This document shows positions 16,473 through 25,732 of a stretch of DNA of 64,000 nucleotides, piece after piece. Source of the DNA: Lysinibacillus sp. FSL M8-0337 (GTDB lineage Bacteria; Bacillota; Bacilli; Bacillales_A; Planococcaceae); NCBI RefSeq assembly GCF_038593855.1, contig NZ_CP151996.1, positions 2,418,001-2,482,000 of the forward strand, in the 5' to 3' direction. Both the position numbers and the translations under genes were made by a program. Each line of letters starts with the position of its first letter. Position 1 is the first letter of the stretch. Below the pieces are notes generated by a model, which had not been told where the DNA came from, ran no database searches, and saw only the letters and a list, made by a program, of their open reading frames with translations.

Positions 16473-18466
16473 CCTTCATTTGAAAATCCAATTTTTTCTT
16501 TTATCCGATTCACAAGTTTCAAAAGTTCAGGTGGTGCTTTTTCAATTAACCAGTCATTATCTATTTCTTTAAGCGCTTCAATATGTGTACTAGGTTTTCC
16601 TCTGCCTAAAAATAATGAATTATACCAAATCATTGCCTTATGTTCTTCAACAGTATATGTTTTCCCTGTAGCTTTTGAACTTTTCAAAGTGGCTTTTATC
16701 GAGTCATCTAATTTAGCTTTGTATTCCTCAGAACTTTCATCATCAATTCCTCTCGGCCCTTGAGACATTGTACTATGATATTCAGATTCAAAATTTAACA
16801 ACATACTAAAATCAATATCCAAAGGATAAGAAAAGAAAATATCCTCTTTTTCTAATTTCTTTATCCAAACATTCATGCTGTTCACATCTTCAACTTTTCT
16901 ACTATGGAAGCTTTCTACCTCATTCATTGTGTAAATATAAACTTCACTCTTATCACCAATAAGCCTTTTAACTTTTAATATATCTTCAGAAATTCGATTA
17001 TTAGCATTTAGTTGCTGTAAAACATATTTTATTCTCCCCCAACCTCCGCCACCTCTCTCTCTATCTAAATCTAGTAGGGTAACATGAGGTATTGATAAAT
17101 CATTTAACAATTTCCACATATGATTTACATGGCGTCCACCTAAAGGCACTACAGAAATATTATAATCATCTAATAAAATGTCTGATGCACTTAACAACTT
17201 AGGCAGTATGATTTCTTCACTATCCCCTTCTCCTAAAACGACTAATTTAGAAAAATATAAATCTGGGTAAGCTTTGATTGCTTCTTTAATATAGGTATGC
17301 GCTGCATCAGTTTTTCGAGGTAGTGTAATTTTATTTACTATTGATACTGAGTTTTGAATTTGCAAATGTCTTATATTCTCTGGATCTATTTTTCCAATTA
17401 TAGAAGAGTTATGTGAAGATAAAATAACTTGTGCATTATCTTTTATAGCTATTTCTTTTAAATTCCTGACAACTCTTCCTAATAAATGTTGAGAAATATG
17501 ATTTTCTGGCTCCTCTATAGCCAGTATATTTAATAATGGCTTATCTGTTTTTTCTTGCTTACTCTCTATTTCTAGTAGTGAAGAAACTAACGTGATATAA
17601 AATAGAGATTTTAATCCATCCCCAAGTTCATCAACTTTTACAGCATTCCCATCAACACTTGGATTAAATAAGATTTCTACATTCTTCAAAAAGTCATCTA
17701 GTGTATTACTATTAAATTTCAAATTACTATTTAAGAACCTAGGATCTTTATGATACTTATTCCATTGCGTGTTTAATATCTCTTGAATACTTTTAATTCC
17801 TTCTACATCCTTAAATAACGTTTCTATAGGTGTTGTCAAATTTTCTATATCAGCATCTAAAGTTTCGGGCCACTCTATACCATCAAAAATTCTCCATAAT
17901 AATGTCCCTGATGCATTTTTTAATTGATTTGTAGGATTTCTCATAGCCGGTACATAGATCATTTGTATTAGATTTCTATGATGTATTGGTACTTTAACCA
18001 AATCACTATCTGCTTCGGTATGTCCATAGGGAACTTTGACATAATACAATTCCTGTTCTATGTTACCATCTGGACTTGTTCCCTGAATCCACTTACCAAT
18101 TAATCTTATTCTTAAATAAGGTGTTGTACCCGGTTGCTCAACTATTAAATGTTTAATGAATTCAGGTATAGTATCTATATCCTCAGTATTCTGAGTTTCC
18201 AATTCTGGAAAGACTATTTTAGCCTCTATTAAAAGATTCTTTTCTAAAGATATTAGAGTTGTTGTACTTTCTGGTACATGGAAATCCGTTTTTATTAAAG
18301 AGCGATCAGAGTTTTTTTGTCCAAAAAGTCTTAATAACCCTATTATTAAACTTGTTTTCCCCGCACTATTTCCGCCTATTAATGCTGTTAAATCATCGAT
18401 GGTAACTACTTGTGTAGTACTTCCAAAAGACCTGAAATTATTTATATGTAATTCAGAAATCCTCAT
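16469..18466 (-). CDS. gajA: Gabija defence protein GajA (OLD-family nuclease)
   Basis: A 665-residue OLD-type protein with an N-terminal ABC-like ATPase: FRSFG, Walker A GGNSAGKTS (about 33), the Walker B segment LAIEEPENHISQHLL, and H-loop SSHNSSIIG. A C-terminal Toprim nuclease follows (LVVLGEGDSEE, later LLDLDRERGGGG). The ATG at 18466 is preferred because AGAAGG lies 8 bases upstream; a GTG four codons earlier has no room for a ribosome binding site. GajA is a site-specific DNA nicking nuclease held in check by nucleotides and released during phage infection. Translation is coupled to gajB by a 4-base overlap. Confidence 0.87.
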   Translation of the reverse strand: MRISELHINNFRSFGSTTQVVTIDDLTALIGGNSAGKTSLIIGLLRLFGQKNSDRSLIKTDFHVPESTTTLISLEKNLLIEAKIVFPELETQNTEDIDTIPEFIKHLIVEQPGTTPYLRIRLIGKWIQGTSPDGNIEQELYYVKVPYGHTEADSDLVKVPIHHRNLIQMIYVPAMRNPTNQLKNASGTLLWRIFDGIEWPETLDADIENLTTPIETLFKDVEGIKSIQEILNTQWNKYHKDPRFLNSNLKFNSNTLDDFLKNVEILFNPSVDGNAVKVDELGDGLKSLFYITLVSSLLEIESKQEKTDKPLLNILAIEEPENHISQHLLGRVVRNLKEIAIKDNAQVILSSHNSSIIGKIDPENIRHLQIQNSVSIVNKITLPRKTDAAHTYIKEAIKAYPDLYFSKLVVLGEGDSEEIILPKLLSASDILLDDYNISVVPLGGRHVNHMWKLLNDLSIPHVTLLDLDRERGGGGWGRIKYVLQQLNANNRISEDILKVKRLIGDKSEVYIYTMNEVESFHSRKVEDVNSMNVWIKKLEKEDIFFSYPLDIDFSMLLNFESEYHSTMSQGPRGIDDESSEEYKAKLDDSIKATLKSSKATGKTYTVEEHKAMIWYNSLFLGRGKPSTHIEALKEIDNDWLIEKAPPELLKLVNRIKEKIGFSNEG

Positions 18467-18478
18467 ATAAAAATCCAC

Positions 18479-18813
18479 CTTCTCTTATTTATGTAATTAA
18501 ATTAATAATAAACTATTTATATCAGTTCAATAAAAAGAGTTAAATACCTTTAATCTCCTAAAATTGAATTATTTTTTTCGTACTGAAGTAAACTAGCAGA
18601 ACTTAAAACATATATTTCACGCCAATTAAATCTTAAAAACACTCTAACCGAATTATCAGCTTCATTATTAGCGCGGTTAGTTCATCCGAACAAGGCATAC
18701 ATCGAAAAACACGCTTAAATACGGATTATTCAGCTCGTTCAAGCCAAGCGACTTCTTCACAGTGTGCGGAATAATTAAAATGAACAAATCCTAATGTGGC
18801 AGTACTCGCTTAT
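18479..18813. other. Intergenic region with coding remnants
   Basis: No intact gene. On the minus strand, 18550-18678 reads a 43-codon open fragment without a start (contains RVFLRFNWREIYVLSSASLL). The stretch to its right contains another short open piece. These look like the remains of a deleted gene between the Gabija operon and the next defence-like gene. Confidence 0.4.
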
Positions 18814-19803
18814 TCACTCTGTCTGACCAACACCTAGGTAATACAAAACTAAAGGCAAGATAATTAGTAAAACAACTGGAACAACCAAAGAAAGTATTGC
18901 AATTTTTTTAATATATTTAAGTTTAATTTCAGATATTTTTTCTCTTTTCTCTCTCTCTGCTCTTATTTCTTGCATCTGACTTTCGAACTGTTTTTGATTT
19001 TCCTTTAGTTTCTGTTCGTTTCTGATGTAAGCATCATTAAACACATGATCTTCCCTTAGTTCATTAAGGGGGATTTCTCTTATCACTTTTACTTCACTAG
19101 CAAAATATGAATATTCATCATCGCCTTTCCAAGGCTCTGACAATATTTCTATTTCTAAATATTTCATTGCATATGGGTATTCATAGTATTTAAGAGTCTC
19201 TGAAGCCTTAACACAATAACTACATCCATGCTCTGATTTGAATACCTCTCCTATTTTCAATATGCTTTCAATATTATTCTTGAGGCAATAGTCTTCTCCA
19301 AGTTTTGCTACAGCTTTAACACCCAAGTCGCCCTTACTTATTTTCCTGTCTAAAGTATTAAAAGCAGCTATCTCTTGCTGAATATCTGTTTCTGAATAAA
19401 GCTCCCTTGGGGTATTATTTTCGTAATACTGACTGTTGTTTTCATATATAGAAAAATCTATACGAGTTCTATTCTTAAACTGATCAATAGTAGCATCTAT
19501 TGGTTCGCCACATACTAAATTATATGTATGAATGTATCGACCTCCATTAGCTGAAAAAGTGCAATCAATAATTTGGTTTTCACTGTCAGATAATCCAAAC
19601 TTAACATTTATAATGTGATGAATAAGACTGGATACAGTTACACACGCTTCAAAATATATGTTTTCGCCACAGGTGTTCTCTTCATAATAGATTTGCCTTG
19701 TCCAAAAATCACCTTCCTCTAGTTTCTTTTTAAATACAATTTTATATGCCTTTCTTGCTGTATCAATAATATACTTTTTTTGTTCTAGAGTTAACTTTTC
19801 CAT
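18814..19803 (-). CDS. Membrane-anchored protein with putative Cys-His-Asp papain/transglutaminase-like domain
   Basis: A 329-residue protein from the ATG at 19803, where GGGAGGATATAAC gives a clear start; the longer frame to 19875 has none. Residues 40-110 contain FEACVTVSSLIHHI (C54), GGRYIHTYNLV (H92) and GEPIDATIDQF (D103). The spacing and flanks ('HxxxxVxGxPIDAT') resemble the catalytic triad region of transglutaminase/papain-like enzymes. Residues about 255-295 form a charged coiled coil. The C-terminus has one membrane segment (about 303-323) and a short outside tail. I do not recognise a named family. Its place directly upstream of Gabija, in an island of defence genes, suggests a defence role. 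Confidence 0.6.
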   Translation of the reverse strand: MEKLTLEQKKYIIDTARKAYKIVFKKKLEEGDFWTRQIYYEENTCGENIYFEACVTVSSLIHHIINVKFGLSDSENQIIDCTFSANGGRYIHTYNLVCGEPIDATIDQFKNRTRIDFSIYENNSQYYENNTPRELYSETDIQQEIAAFNTLDRKISKGDLGVKAVAKLGEDYCLKNNIESILKIGEVFKSEHGCSYCVKASETLKYYEYPYAMKYLEIEILSEPWKGDDEYSYFASEVKVIREIPLNELREDHVFNDAYIRNEQKLKENQKQFESQMQEIRAEREKREKISEIKLKYIKKIAILSLVVPVVLLIILPLVLYYLGVGQTE

Positions 19804-20275
19804 GTTATATCCTCCCTTGTTCTTACAACCCTCATTTTGACCACATTTGAACCCTCCTTTGCTTTTAGCAAGCAATTTTTTTCCGGCGAATTAACTCAAT
19901 ATGTTTGCATGAACATACAAAACCCAAAAAATGTCCACAAGAACCGACACTATCAGAAGGAGTTATCTCTATCGATCCTGCAATCGCTTCTTCGATTCTT
20001 AACAACCCAAATCCTTGAATCTGTTCTCCTAATTTTAAAGATGATTTGCGACTGAAAGATATTGTAGAAAGAAGCAAGAACATTTTTCAATGCCACAACC
20101 TCCACTAAACTGCGTCACATTACTTCTCCAAGTAAAATTATACCATTTGTTAGAGTCAAATTAATTGTATCTTCCCAACCTTATCCTTAAATAATGTACT
20201 GAAATGTTATCCCTTATACATCAAGTACAATCTATCTCTTGGATGTAAACTATCCCGCTACAGAACAACAAAAAA

Positions 20276-20297
20276 GCCCTCTCAATGAAGAGAGGGC
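20276..20297 (-). terminator. Rho-independent terminator
   Basis: Arms GCCCTCTC/GAGAGGGC with a 6-base loop, and a T-run on the minus strand. No minus-strand gene lies directly to its right, so the gene it served is missing. Confidence 0.8.
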
Positions 20298-20469
20298 AAT
20301 CCCACATTAACCAGTAACAACGTTCCAAACTAATAGTGAACAACACTCCACATGTATGGAGTGTATGAACATATTGATGTTGAGGTTTTTATTATAAACG
20401 TCTGGTTCTTATTAAGCTTGTTTGGGGAGGTTTATTAATCATAGCAAAATCTTACATAAAAGAATGTTA

Positions 20470-20495
20470 TTCAATAATATGGCCCGATTGTTGAA
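20470..20495. repeat. 26-bp palindromic repeat, copy 2
   Basis: TTCAATAAT...GGCCCGA...TTGTTGAA. It lies in the gap between the Cys-His-Asp membrane protein gene and the DUF4365 pseudogene. Confidence 0.75.
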
Positions 20496-20816
20496 GATTT
20501 TTGTCCTTTTTAGCTGGCCAGCTCAGGACATATTCATCTTATCAAGAGGTCATTTTTCATACAAATCTCATTTTCATTTATTACAGGAATGCTTCCCCGT
20601 TTGTTCAATAAAAAAATGCCAACCCGTATAAGGCTGACTCAATGCATGATGTCCGCTTAATTCAAAACATTCACTCCGACTACATTAGCTCCCAACTTGT
20701 CTATATTTAAGAAGTTAAAACTCTGTATTTTTAACCCATATAAGCATGATATAATTATTTTATTTAATATCCTTCAACCGTAATTACACTTTTATTGTTT
20801 TAAAGGGGAGATTATT

Positions 20817-21633
20817 ATTTCAGATTTAGAACTACCAATTTATCCCGAATCGGAGTATTTAGGTGATCTTGGCGTTAGAACTGTCGAATCGGTAATATGT
20901 GATAAAATCGGTTTAATTTTTCGTAGACAAGAAAAAAATGACCTCGGTATTGATGCTCAAATTGAATTTATACAAGAAGATAGAAAAGGAACAGGGATTA
21001 ATAGCAATTCAGATAAAATGTGGCATATCTTTTTTTAATGAACAAAATGATGAAGGATTTATATATAGAGGAGAATTAGAACATTACTATTATTGGATTA
21101 ATCATTCCCTTCCAGTTTTATTAATTATTTGCCATCCTACAACGAAAGATAGTTATTGGGTACATGTTACAAAGGCTAATACTAAATTATTATCAAAGTC
21201 TTGGAAAATAACTATCCCATTTAATAATCGTTTAGATTCAGAATCAAAATATGAGCTAAAGCGTATAGCTGATCAACTACAACACGGAGATATGGCAGAG
21301 CTAGCTTTATTTAAATTTCTCCACGAAAAATATGAAAACAGAATAAAAATCGTTCCTCTACTTCAGGAGCCACGTGATTTTCATGGTCTATCATATATTA
21401 TTGAATTAGATGGACAGCTACATATGGTAGGTTACTTTTTCGTTAATTATAGCCAATTAATCCAAAAACACATAGAAGAATTTGAATCCTTATATCACTC
21501 AAACATGTCTTCCATGGGTTGGGATAGTTATGAGAAGGATGCCAAACTATTCCTCTTTATTATTTCCGGTTCCCGTGATGACCTAAAGTTAAGTAAAGCT
21601 AAAATACAATCCTTAGTAGATTATATTTTTTAA
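20817..21633 (+). pseudogene. DUF4365-family protein, frameshifted and without a normal start
   Basis: The frame from 20817 reads DLELPIYPESEYLGDLGVRT and VESVICDKIGLIFRRQEKND, the N-terminus of DUF4365 nuclease-like proteins. It runs to GTG near 21000, where the reading frame is lost. One base of shift restores LIAIQIKCGISFF and the rest of the domain up to 21633. AAGGGGAG is followed 6 bases later by ATT instead of ATG, and no ATG, GTG or TTG exists in that frame before the upstream stop. So the gene has probably lost both its start and its frame, unless the indel is a sequencing error and ATT is used. DUF4365 (a predicted PD-(D/E)XK fold, IDAQIEF...QIK) is frequent in defence islands. Confidence 0.7.
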
Positions 21634-21714
21634 AGTACTTCACTCTGGAATACGCAGGGCCTCCCTTTTTCCATTTGACTGAAATTTGTACTGTGCAGCT
21701 ATGTATTAAAAAGT

Positions 21715-22533
21715 TTAATTCTCATCATCGGGTCTTAACCAATCCATAAAATTACTAAATATATTATTTTCTAATTCTTCAAAGGATACATCATCTTCTT
21801 CACCAGGATAATTTACAAAGTTTAGATATTTATAAGCCTGATTATATACATTAATTTGACTGATTTTATTTTCTTCTGCTATATAATCTACCCATTCTTT
21901 ACTATATAGCTGTATCCAATTCCAAACGTCATTTGGAGCTGACATGTCTTCATATTTCATATTCCAAAAAAGTTGTATTAAAAAGTAGGCAGGGGATACA
22001 TTAAATAATTTTGCCTCCTTTTCAAAATCTGAAAGTTTATTTTCATTATATATACAGGGCTTCTTTACATACTCTTCTTCTCTGGTTTTATAAAGAGTCT
22101 TATCCTTATTGAAAATAGGGAACAATGTATTTATAAGTAGGAACTCCATTGTTTCCCTTTCTTCTTGATCATCTATTAAATATGTATCAATACGGTAAAT
22201 ATAGTCTTTAAATCTGGAATCTGTGATATGGTCATTTAAACGGGTATTTAATGAACTCCAAATACCATCGTTATTAATACCAACATACAGAACGGTGTCA
22301 TTTTTATCATATAATACATATAAACCTTTTTCACCTGGGGGTATCTGAAAAGGACCAAACAATTCAAGATGCTTTTTATCGTTCTTGGTCACTTTTTTTA
22401 TGTTCCAGATAGCATATGTCATAAAAGGTTTCGGGAATTTAAAGTCTAATTTTATTGAAACTTCACCTTGGATCTCAGCAAAAGAAAAATTTTCTATACC
22501 TGATTTTCTTTTCTCCACCACAACACACCTCAT
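21715..22533 (-). CDS. GIY-YIG nuclease domain protein
   Basis: A 272-residue protein. A GIY-YIG domain spans about residues 68-145: KGLYVLYDKNDTVLYVGIN, then RLNDHITDSRF, then a Glu-containing helix (ETMEFLLINTLFPIFN). The rest, about 150-272, is helical, acidic and of unknown family. The start may be the ATG at 22533 or a GTG four or five codons later, which has GAGGTG better placed. GIY-YIG enzymes cut DNA. As a stand-alone gene among defence systems it could be a homing-type or defence nuclease. A promoter and palindromic repeat separate it from the helicase gene. Confidence 0.72.
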   Translation of the reverse strand: MRCVVVEKRKSGIENFSFAEIQGEVSIKLDFKFPKPFMTYAIWNIKKVTKNDKKHLELFGPFQIPPGEKGLYVLYDKNDTVLYVGINNDGIWSSLNTRLNDHITDSRFKDYIYRIDTYLIDDQEERETMEFLLINTLFPIFNKDKTLYKTREEEYVKKPCIYNENKLSDFEKEAKLFNVSPAYFLIQLFWNMKYEDMSAPNDVWNWIQLYSKEWVDYIAEENKISQINVYNQAYKYLNFVNYPGEEDDVSFEELENNIFSNFMDWLRPDDEN

Positions 22534-22847
22534 TTATCATTATTATTTTAGAAGTCAGCAAACGCATAATAGTTTTCGATAAAATTATACACTATTTAAC
22601 TAACCTACTCATTCTTCTACAATGTCACTTAAAAATAAAGAGATTTATTGTGCAGTAAGAGTATGCTATGCAATATAAGAGTTACTCAACAATCTGGCCC
22701 GATTTTTGAAGAAGAAAAGATCCTGCATATAACACAGGATCTTTAATCAATCTCTTTTAAAAAAATACATATTAAACATTATTCATGAAATATTCAATAT
22801 GCATAAAACCAAAAACTGCCTGTGAAAGAAAAATCACAAGTAGTTTT
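22534..22847. other. Intergenic region with palindromic repeat
   Basis: About 310 bases without a gene. It holds repeat copy 3 (22685-22710), followed by a hairpin TCCTGCATATAACACAGGA (22730-22748 area). Confidence 0.55.
22685..22710. repeat. 26-bp palindromic repeat, copy 3
   Basis: CTCAACAAT...GGCCCGA...TTTTTGAA, followed by AGAAGAAAA as in copy 4. It lies between the GIY-YIG gene and the nuclease-helicase gene. Confidence 0.75.
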
Positions 22848-24338
22848 TTATTTTTTGTTTAATATTTTCAAACAATATTTATAAATATCAATATTACCGA
22901 TAATAACTAATTTTATTTTTAATCTTGCACGTGTAAGAATTTGGTACAGCATTTTATCCAAATTGTATCCTGGAGATTTAGGTATAGGTCTCGTTTCTAA
23001 CAATGAATGTTGATTATAAAAAAATGTTTGATCAATTACACCAACAATGTTATCAAACTCTTGCCCTATAATTTTATGAGCATTTTCATTAAAACTGAAT
23101 TGATACTTTTCATAAACTAATTTATCAAAAAAAGAACCTGTATAGTTAAAAACTTCCCAATCCTGATTAATTAAAAATTTAATATGGCTTTTTGCCAGTT
23201 CTATATTATTAAAATAAATTAATTCTACGTTAGGATACATCATATTTTGATTGTACTTAGTTTTATCGAAAAGGTTATTGATAAAGCTAGATAACTCTTG
23301 GTTGATTCTAATACTATTGGTTAGAGTAAATACTTCTGCATGTAATTCATTTTCAATTACAGATGGTATATTTCTTTTAAATTCTGCGTCTGAGAAACAT
23401 TGTTTTCTGTCATAAGAAAAAATATATAGTTTTTTATTTTCTTTAATTTTTTCAATTAACAAATCAAATTGATAACGTTTATTTCGTTGACATTCATCAA
23501 AGATTATAACGTCATAATCTTTGATATCACTTATAAATGAATCGAATTCTGAAATACCTTTTATATCCCAATTAGGTACTCTATTTAATCTTCGTTGTCC
23601 CCTATTTAAATCACCACAATGGATTATAAGTACTTTTTTTCCGTTATCGATAATGGTAGAAGCAATATCATATGTTAATAACGTTTTACCTGTTCCTGGA
23701 CCTCCTGTAATACTAATAAAAACGTGTTCAGTTTTTTTCTCGTATTTATCTATAATTTTATTCTTAATTTCAGTTTGTCGCTCTGTTAAAATATACTTTT
23801 TATCAATAAACTTTTTGTGGGAATTAAAAGGTGAAACTAAAAAATTCTTTGGTGAAAATAGTTCAACAAGGTCTTTTTTTTCAAAATTTATTTGTTCCCT
23901 TAGACTTTCAATCACTGTATCAATTGAAATTAATACAAAATTGTCTTCAGCATCTATAAAGTAGAATTGATTTTCATCTGCGACAAAGGTAAAGCAGTAT
24001 GTAGGCACTTCTAAAAAGTTCAAATAAAACTTATGTTCTAGTAACTGCTTTCTTGCTTTTTCAATCTTTAAAGTACTTTTTAATTCAATGTTAATTATAC
24101 TTTCGTTACTAATTCTTAATAAATCAAATTCACAATTAATTTGCGGAATTTTAAAATCCACATAGAAATACTCTAAATTATAATATTTTTCTTCAAAAAA
24201 ACATTTAACTAATTCATTTAAATCATTTAATTCACTTTCTTTAAGTGATACACCAAATGAATCTGCAGTTTTTTTGTATATATCTACTTCAAAAGTATTC
24301 CTAACACTTAAAAGCGAATATAAATTAACTGGTTGCAT
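22848..24338 (-). CDS. PD-(D/E)XK nuclease plus DUF2075-type SF1 helicase fusion
   Basis: A 496-residue protein. The N-terminal half has INCEFDLLRISNESIINIEL followed by KST (about 68-90), a D...ExK pattern typical of restriction-like nucleases. The C-terminal half is a DUF2075-like SF1 helicase: Walker A TGGPGTGKTLL (about 215), DVIIFDECQRNKRYQ (about 273), SYDRKQCFSD, then KIIGQEFDNIVGVI and MLYQILTRARLKIKLVI. Nuclease plus DUF2075 helicase in one chain is the layout reported for the staphylococcal Nhi immunity protein; whether this is the same family needs a search. It is divergent from an unknown helical protein 124 bases away, which may be a partner. Confidence 0.7.
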   Translation of the reverse strand: MQPVNLYSLLSVRNTFEVDIYKKTADSFGVSLKESELNDLNELVKCFFEEKYYNLEYFYVDFKIPQINCEFDLLRISNESIINIELKSTLKIEKARKQLLEHKFYLNFLEVPTYCFTFVADENQFYFIDAEDNFVLISIDTVIESLREQINFEKKDLVELFSPKNFLVSPFNSHKKFIDKKYILTERQTEIKNKIIDKYEKKTEHVFISITGGPGTGKTLLTYDIASTIIDNGKKVLIIHCGDLNRGQRRLNRVPNWDIKGISEFDSFISDIKDYDVIIFDECQRNKRYQFDLLIEKIKENKKLYIFSYDRKQCFSDAEFKRNIPSVIENELHAEVFTLTNSIRINQELSSFINNLFDKTKYNQNMMYPNVELIYFNNIELAKSHIKFLINQDWEVFNYTGSFFDKLVYEKYQFSFNENAHKIIGQEFDNIVGVIDQTFFYNQHSLLETRPIPKSPGYNLDKMLYQILTRARLKIKLVIIGNIDIYKYCLKILNKK

Positions 24339-24462
24339 AAAATAACCCTTTCTAATAATAGGAATTTTTTAATAATTATTACCTCTATTATATAAAATTT
24401 TGCATTAATAATACGATGGTTTATTATATATAGTAATAAAATAATTAGAGGAGTTGGTTAAT

Positions 24463-25017
24463 ATGGATGATGCATCATATAAAAAAATCTTAAAGTGCGC
24501 AGCAGCAGCCAAGGAACTACATTCGGATTTTGATAATCGCATAAGTTGTTTTCAAGAAGACTATAACAATGCTTTCAAATTAAATGATAGATCAAAACGG
24601 TTAATTAAGTTAAAACGCATAAGAGATGAACTTAACGGATACTTCATCAAAATATATCAAGTAGTATTAAGTGGAACTACTCTATATAAAAAGAAAAAGA
24701 AACGTACCAAGCATCAGGAACAAATGATGGAGATTTTTAGGGATGATATTAGTATTTTAGATGAGGCTATAGATAAGTTAGCACATGCAAGAAACCTTTC
24801 TGGTCATCCAATTGCATATCAGTTAAATTTAGAAGCTTTTAAGCAAGAGGCATTTATAAAAAAAGTTTTATTAAAAGTTGAAAACAAATTAACTGAATTA
24901 CTTGAAGTTAATGAAGAGACTATTTTAACCGAAAAAAGAAGACAAGAAAATTGGCTAGAAAAGGAATCTAGAAATCAAATCTCGGTAAGAAGATCATCCA
25001 ATAAAAAAGCAAATTAA
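24463..25017 (+). CDS. Unknown helical, charged protein divergent from the nuclease-helicase
   Basis: A 184-residue protein starting at the ATG at 24463 (GAGGAG 9 bases upstream); an upstream in-frame TTG at 24454 is less likely. It is almost wholly charged and helical, with runs such as KKKKKRTKHQEQMMEIF and KVENKLTELLEVNEE, no signal peptide and no membrane segment. The Lys-rich middle suggests nucleic-acid contact. I do not recognise a family. It shares a 124-base divergent promoter region with the nuclease-helicase gene and ends in its own terminator. A regulator, sensor or antitoxin-like partner are all possible. Confidence 0.65.
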   Translation: MDDASYKKILKCAAAAKELHSDFDNRISCFQEDYNNAFKLNDRSKRLIKLKRIRDELNGYFIKIYQVVLSGTTLYKKKKKRTKHQEQMMEIFRDDISILDEAIDKLAHARNLSGHPIAYQLNLEAFKQEAFIKKVLLKVENKLTELLEVNEETILTEKRRQENWLEKESRNQISVRRSSNKKAN

Positions 25018-25025
25018 AATTCATT

Positions 25026-25065
25026 AACTAGATTGTAAATTAAGATTTATGGTCTAGTTTTTTAT
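25026..25065 (+). terminator. Rho-independent terminator
   Basis: Arms AACTAGA/TCTAGTT followed by TTTTT, 9 bases after the stop of the helical protein gene. Confidence 0.65.
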
Positions 25066-25319
25066 ATTTTTATTACTTTCGCTAGATTATCATTATAATA
25101 AATTCCTTTTTATCACAATTCAATACTCACACAATATCGCGTGCTACTCACTGTTTTCTGTTGCTTTGAAATAAAGTTTGATCAAAAATATCCTAAAAAC
25201 CAGAATTTCATAATAAATATAAAGAATCCAGCTAGAAAAAAGATTGATCAAAATGGATTCTTTATCAGCAGATATTAGTTTCTTTTTTATAAAAGTTGGA
25301 TCGTTTCGTAATGATGTTG

Positions 25320-25345
25320 CTCAACAATCGCGCCCGATTGTGGAA
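25320..25345. repeat. 26-bp palindromic repeat, copy 4
   Basis: CTCAACAAT...GCGCCCGA...TTGTGGAA, followed by GAAGAAAAA. It lies between the helical protein gene and the CBASS operon. Confidence 0.75.
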
Positions 25346-25463
25346 GAAGAAAAAAATATAGGCTTTTTAATCAAACTTTTTATAAACGTTGTGACTTTAT
25401 TTCAAATCTACAATACTTACCCATTTTAGGTATAAATATTTCCATTGAATATCCTCTAAATAA

Positions 25464-25504
25464 AAGAACCGCTCACTTATTTTAATAATAAGCGAACGGT
25501 TCTT
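25464..25504 (-). terminator. Rho-independent terminator for the CBASS operon
   Basis: Long imperfect hairpin with outer arms AAGAACCG/CGGTTCTT and a T-rich tail on the minus strand, 230 bases after the cyclase stop. Confidence 0.6.
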
Positions 25505-25732
25505 AACAGTGTACTTTTTAAACGACTTTATTATTTATTAAACAACTTTATTATCTTCTAACAAGTAGTTGTAGATAACAAATTTTCAGAAAAGCGTGGC
25601 TTGTTGAAATAGCTCACCGGCTATATCTAATTTATTCCTATATTTCTTTAATTTCATTATTTAGCGAAACTCCGTATCGTTGATTTAACAGAAGAATAGT
25701 GTTAGATAGTGGTCTATCACTATTTTTTAATT

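Larger units (their letters stand above)
19804..20816. other. 1-kb gap with no supported gene
   Basis: Holds a minus-strand terminator (20276-20297), the second copy of the palindromic repeat (20470-20495) and several weak short frames. A 72-codon minus frame at 19865-20083 (contains SVGSCGHFLGFVCSCKH) and an overlapping TTG-start frame at 19953-20090 are conceivable small genes, but neither has good support. The orphan terminator suggests that a minus-strand gene was lost here. Confidence 0.5.
25018..25732. other. 0.7-kb gap between helical protein and CBASS
   Basis: No gene. It holds two terminators (25026-25065 plus, 25464-25504 minus) and repeat copy 4 (25320-25345). Confidence 0.6.

Noticed and set aside
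19865..20083. 72-codon minus frame with a Cys/His-rich end (SCGHFLGFVCSCKH)
   Set aside because: No ribosome binding site in frame and an overlapping TTG frame fits the GGAGG better; neither gives a recognised protein.
20422..20631. 69-codon plus-strand frame
   Set aside because: It runs through the palindromic repeat at 20470 and has an unlikely composition.
25244..25429. 61-codon plus-strand frame
   Set aside because: It covers repeat copy 4 and lacks a good ribosome binding site.
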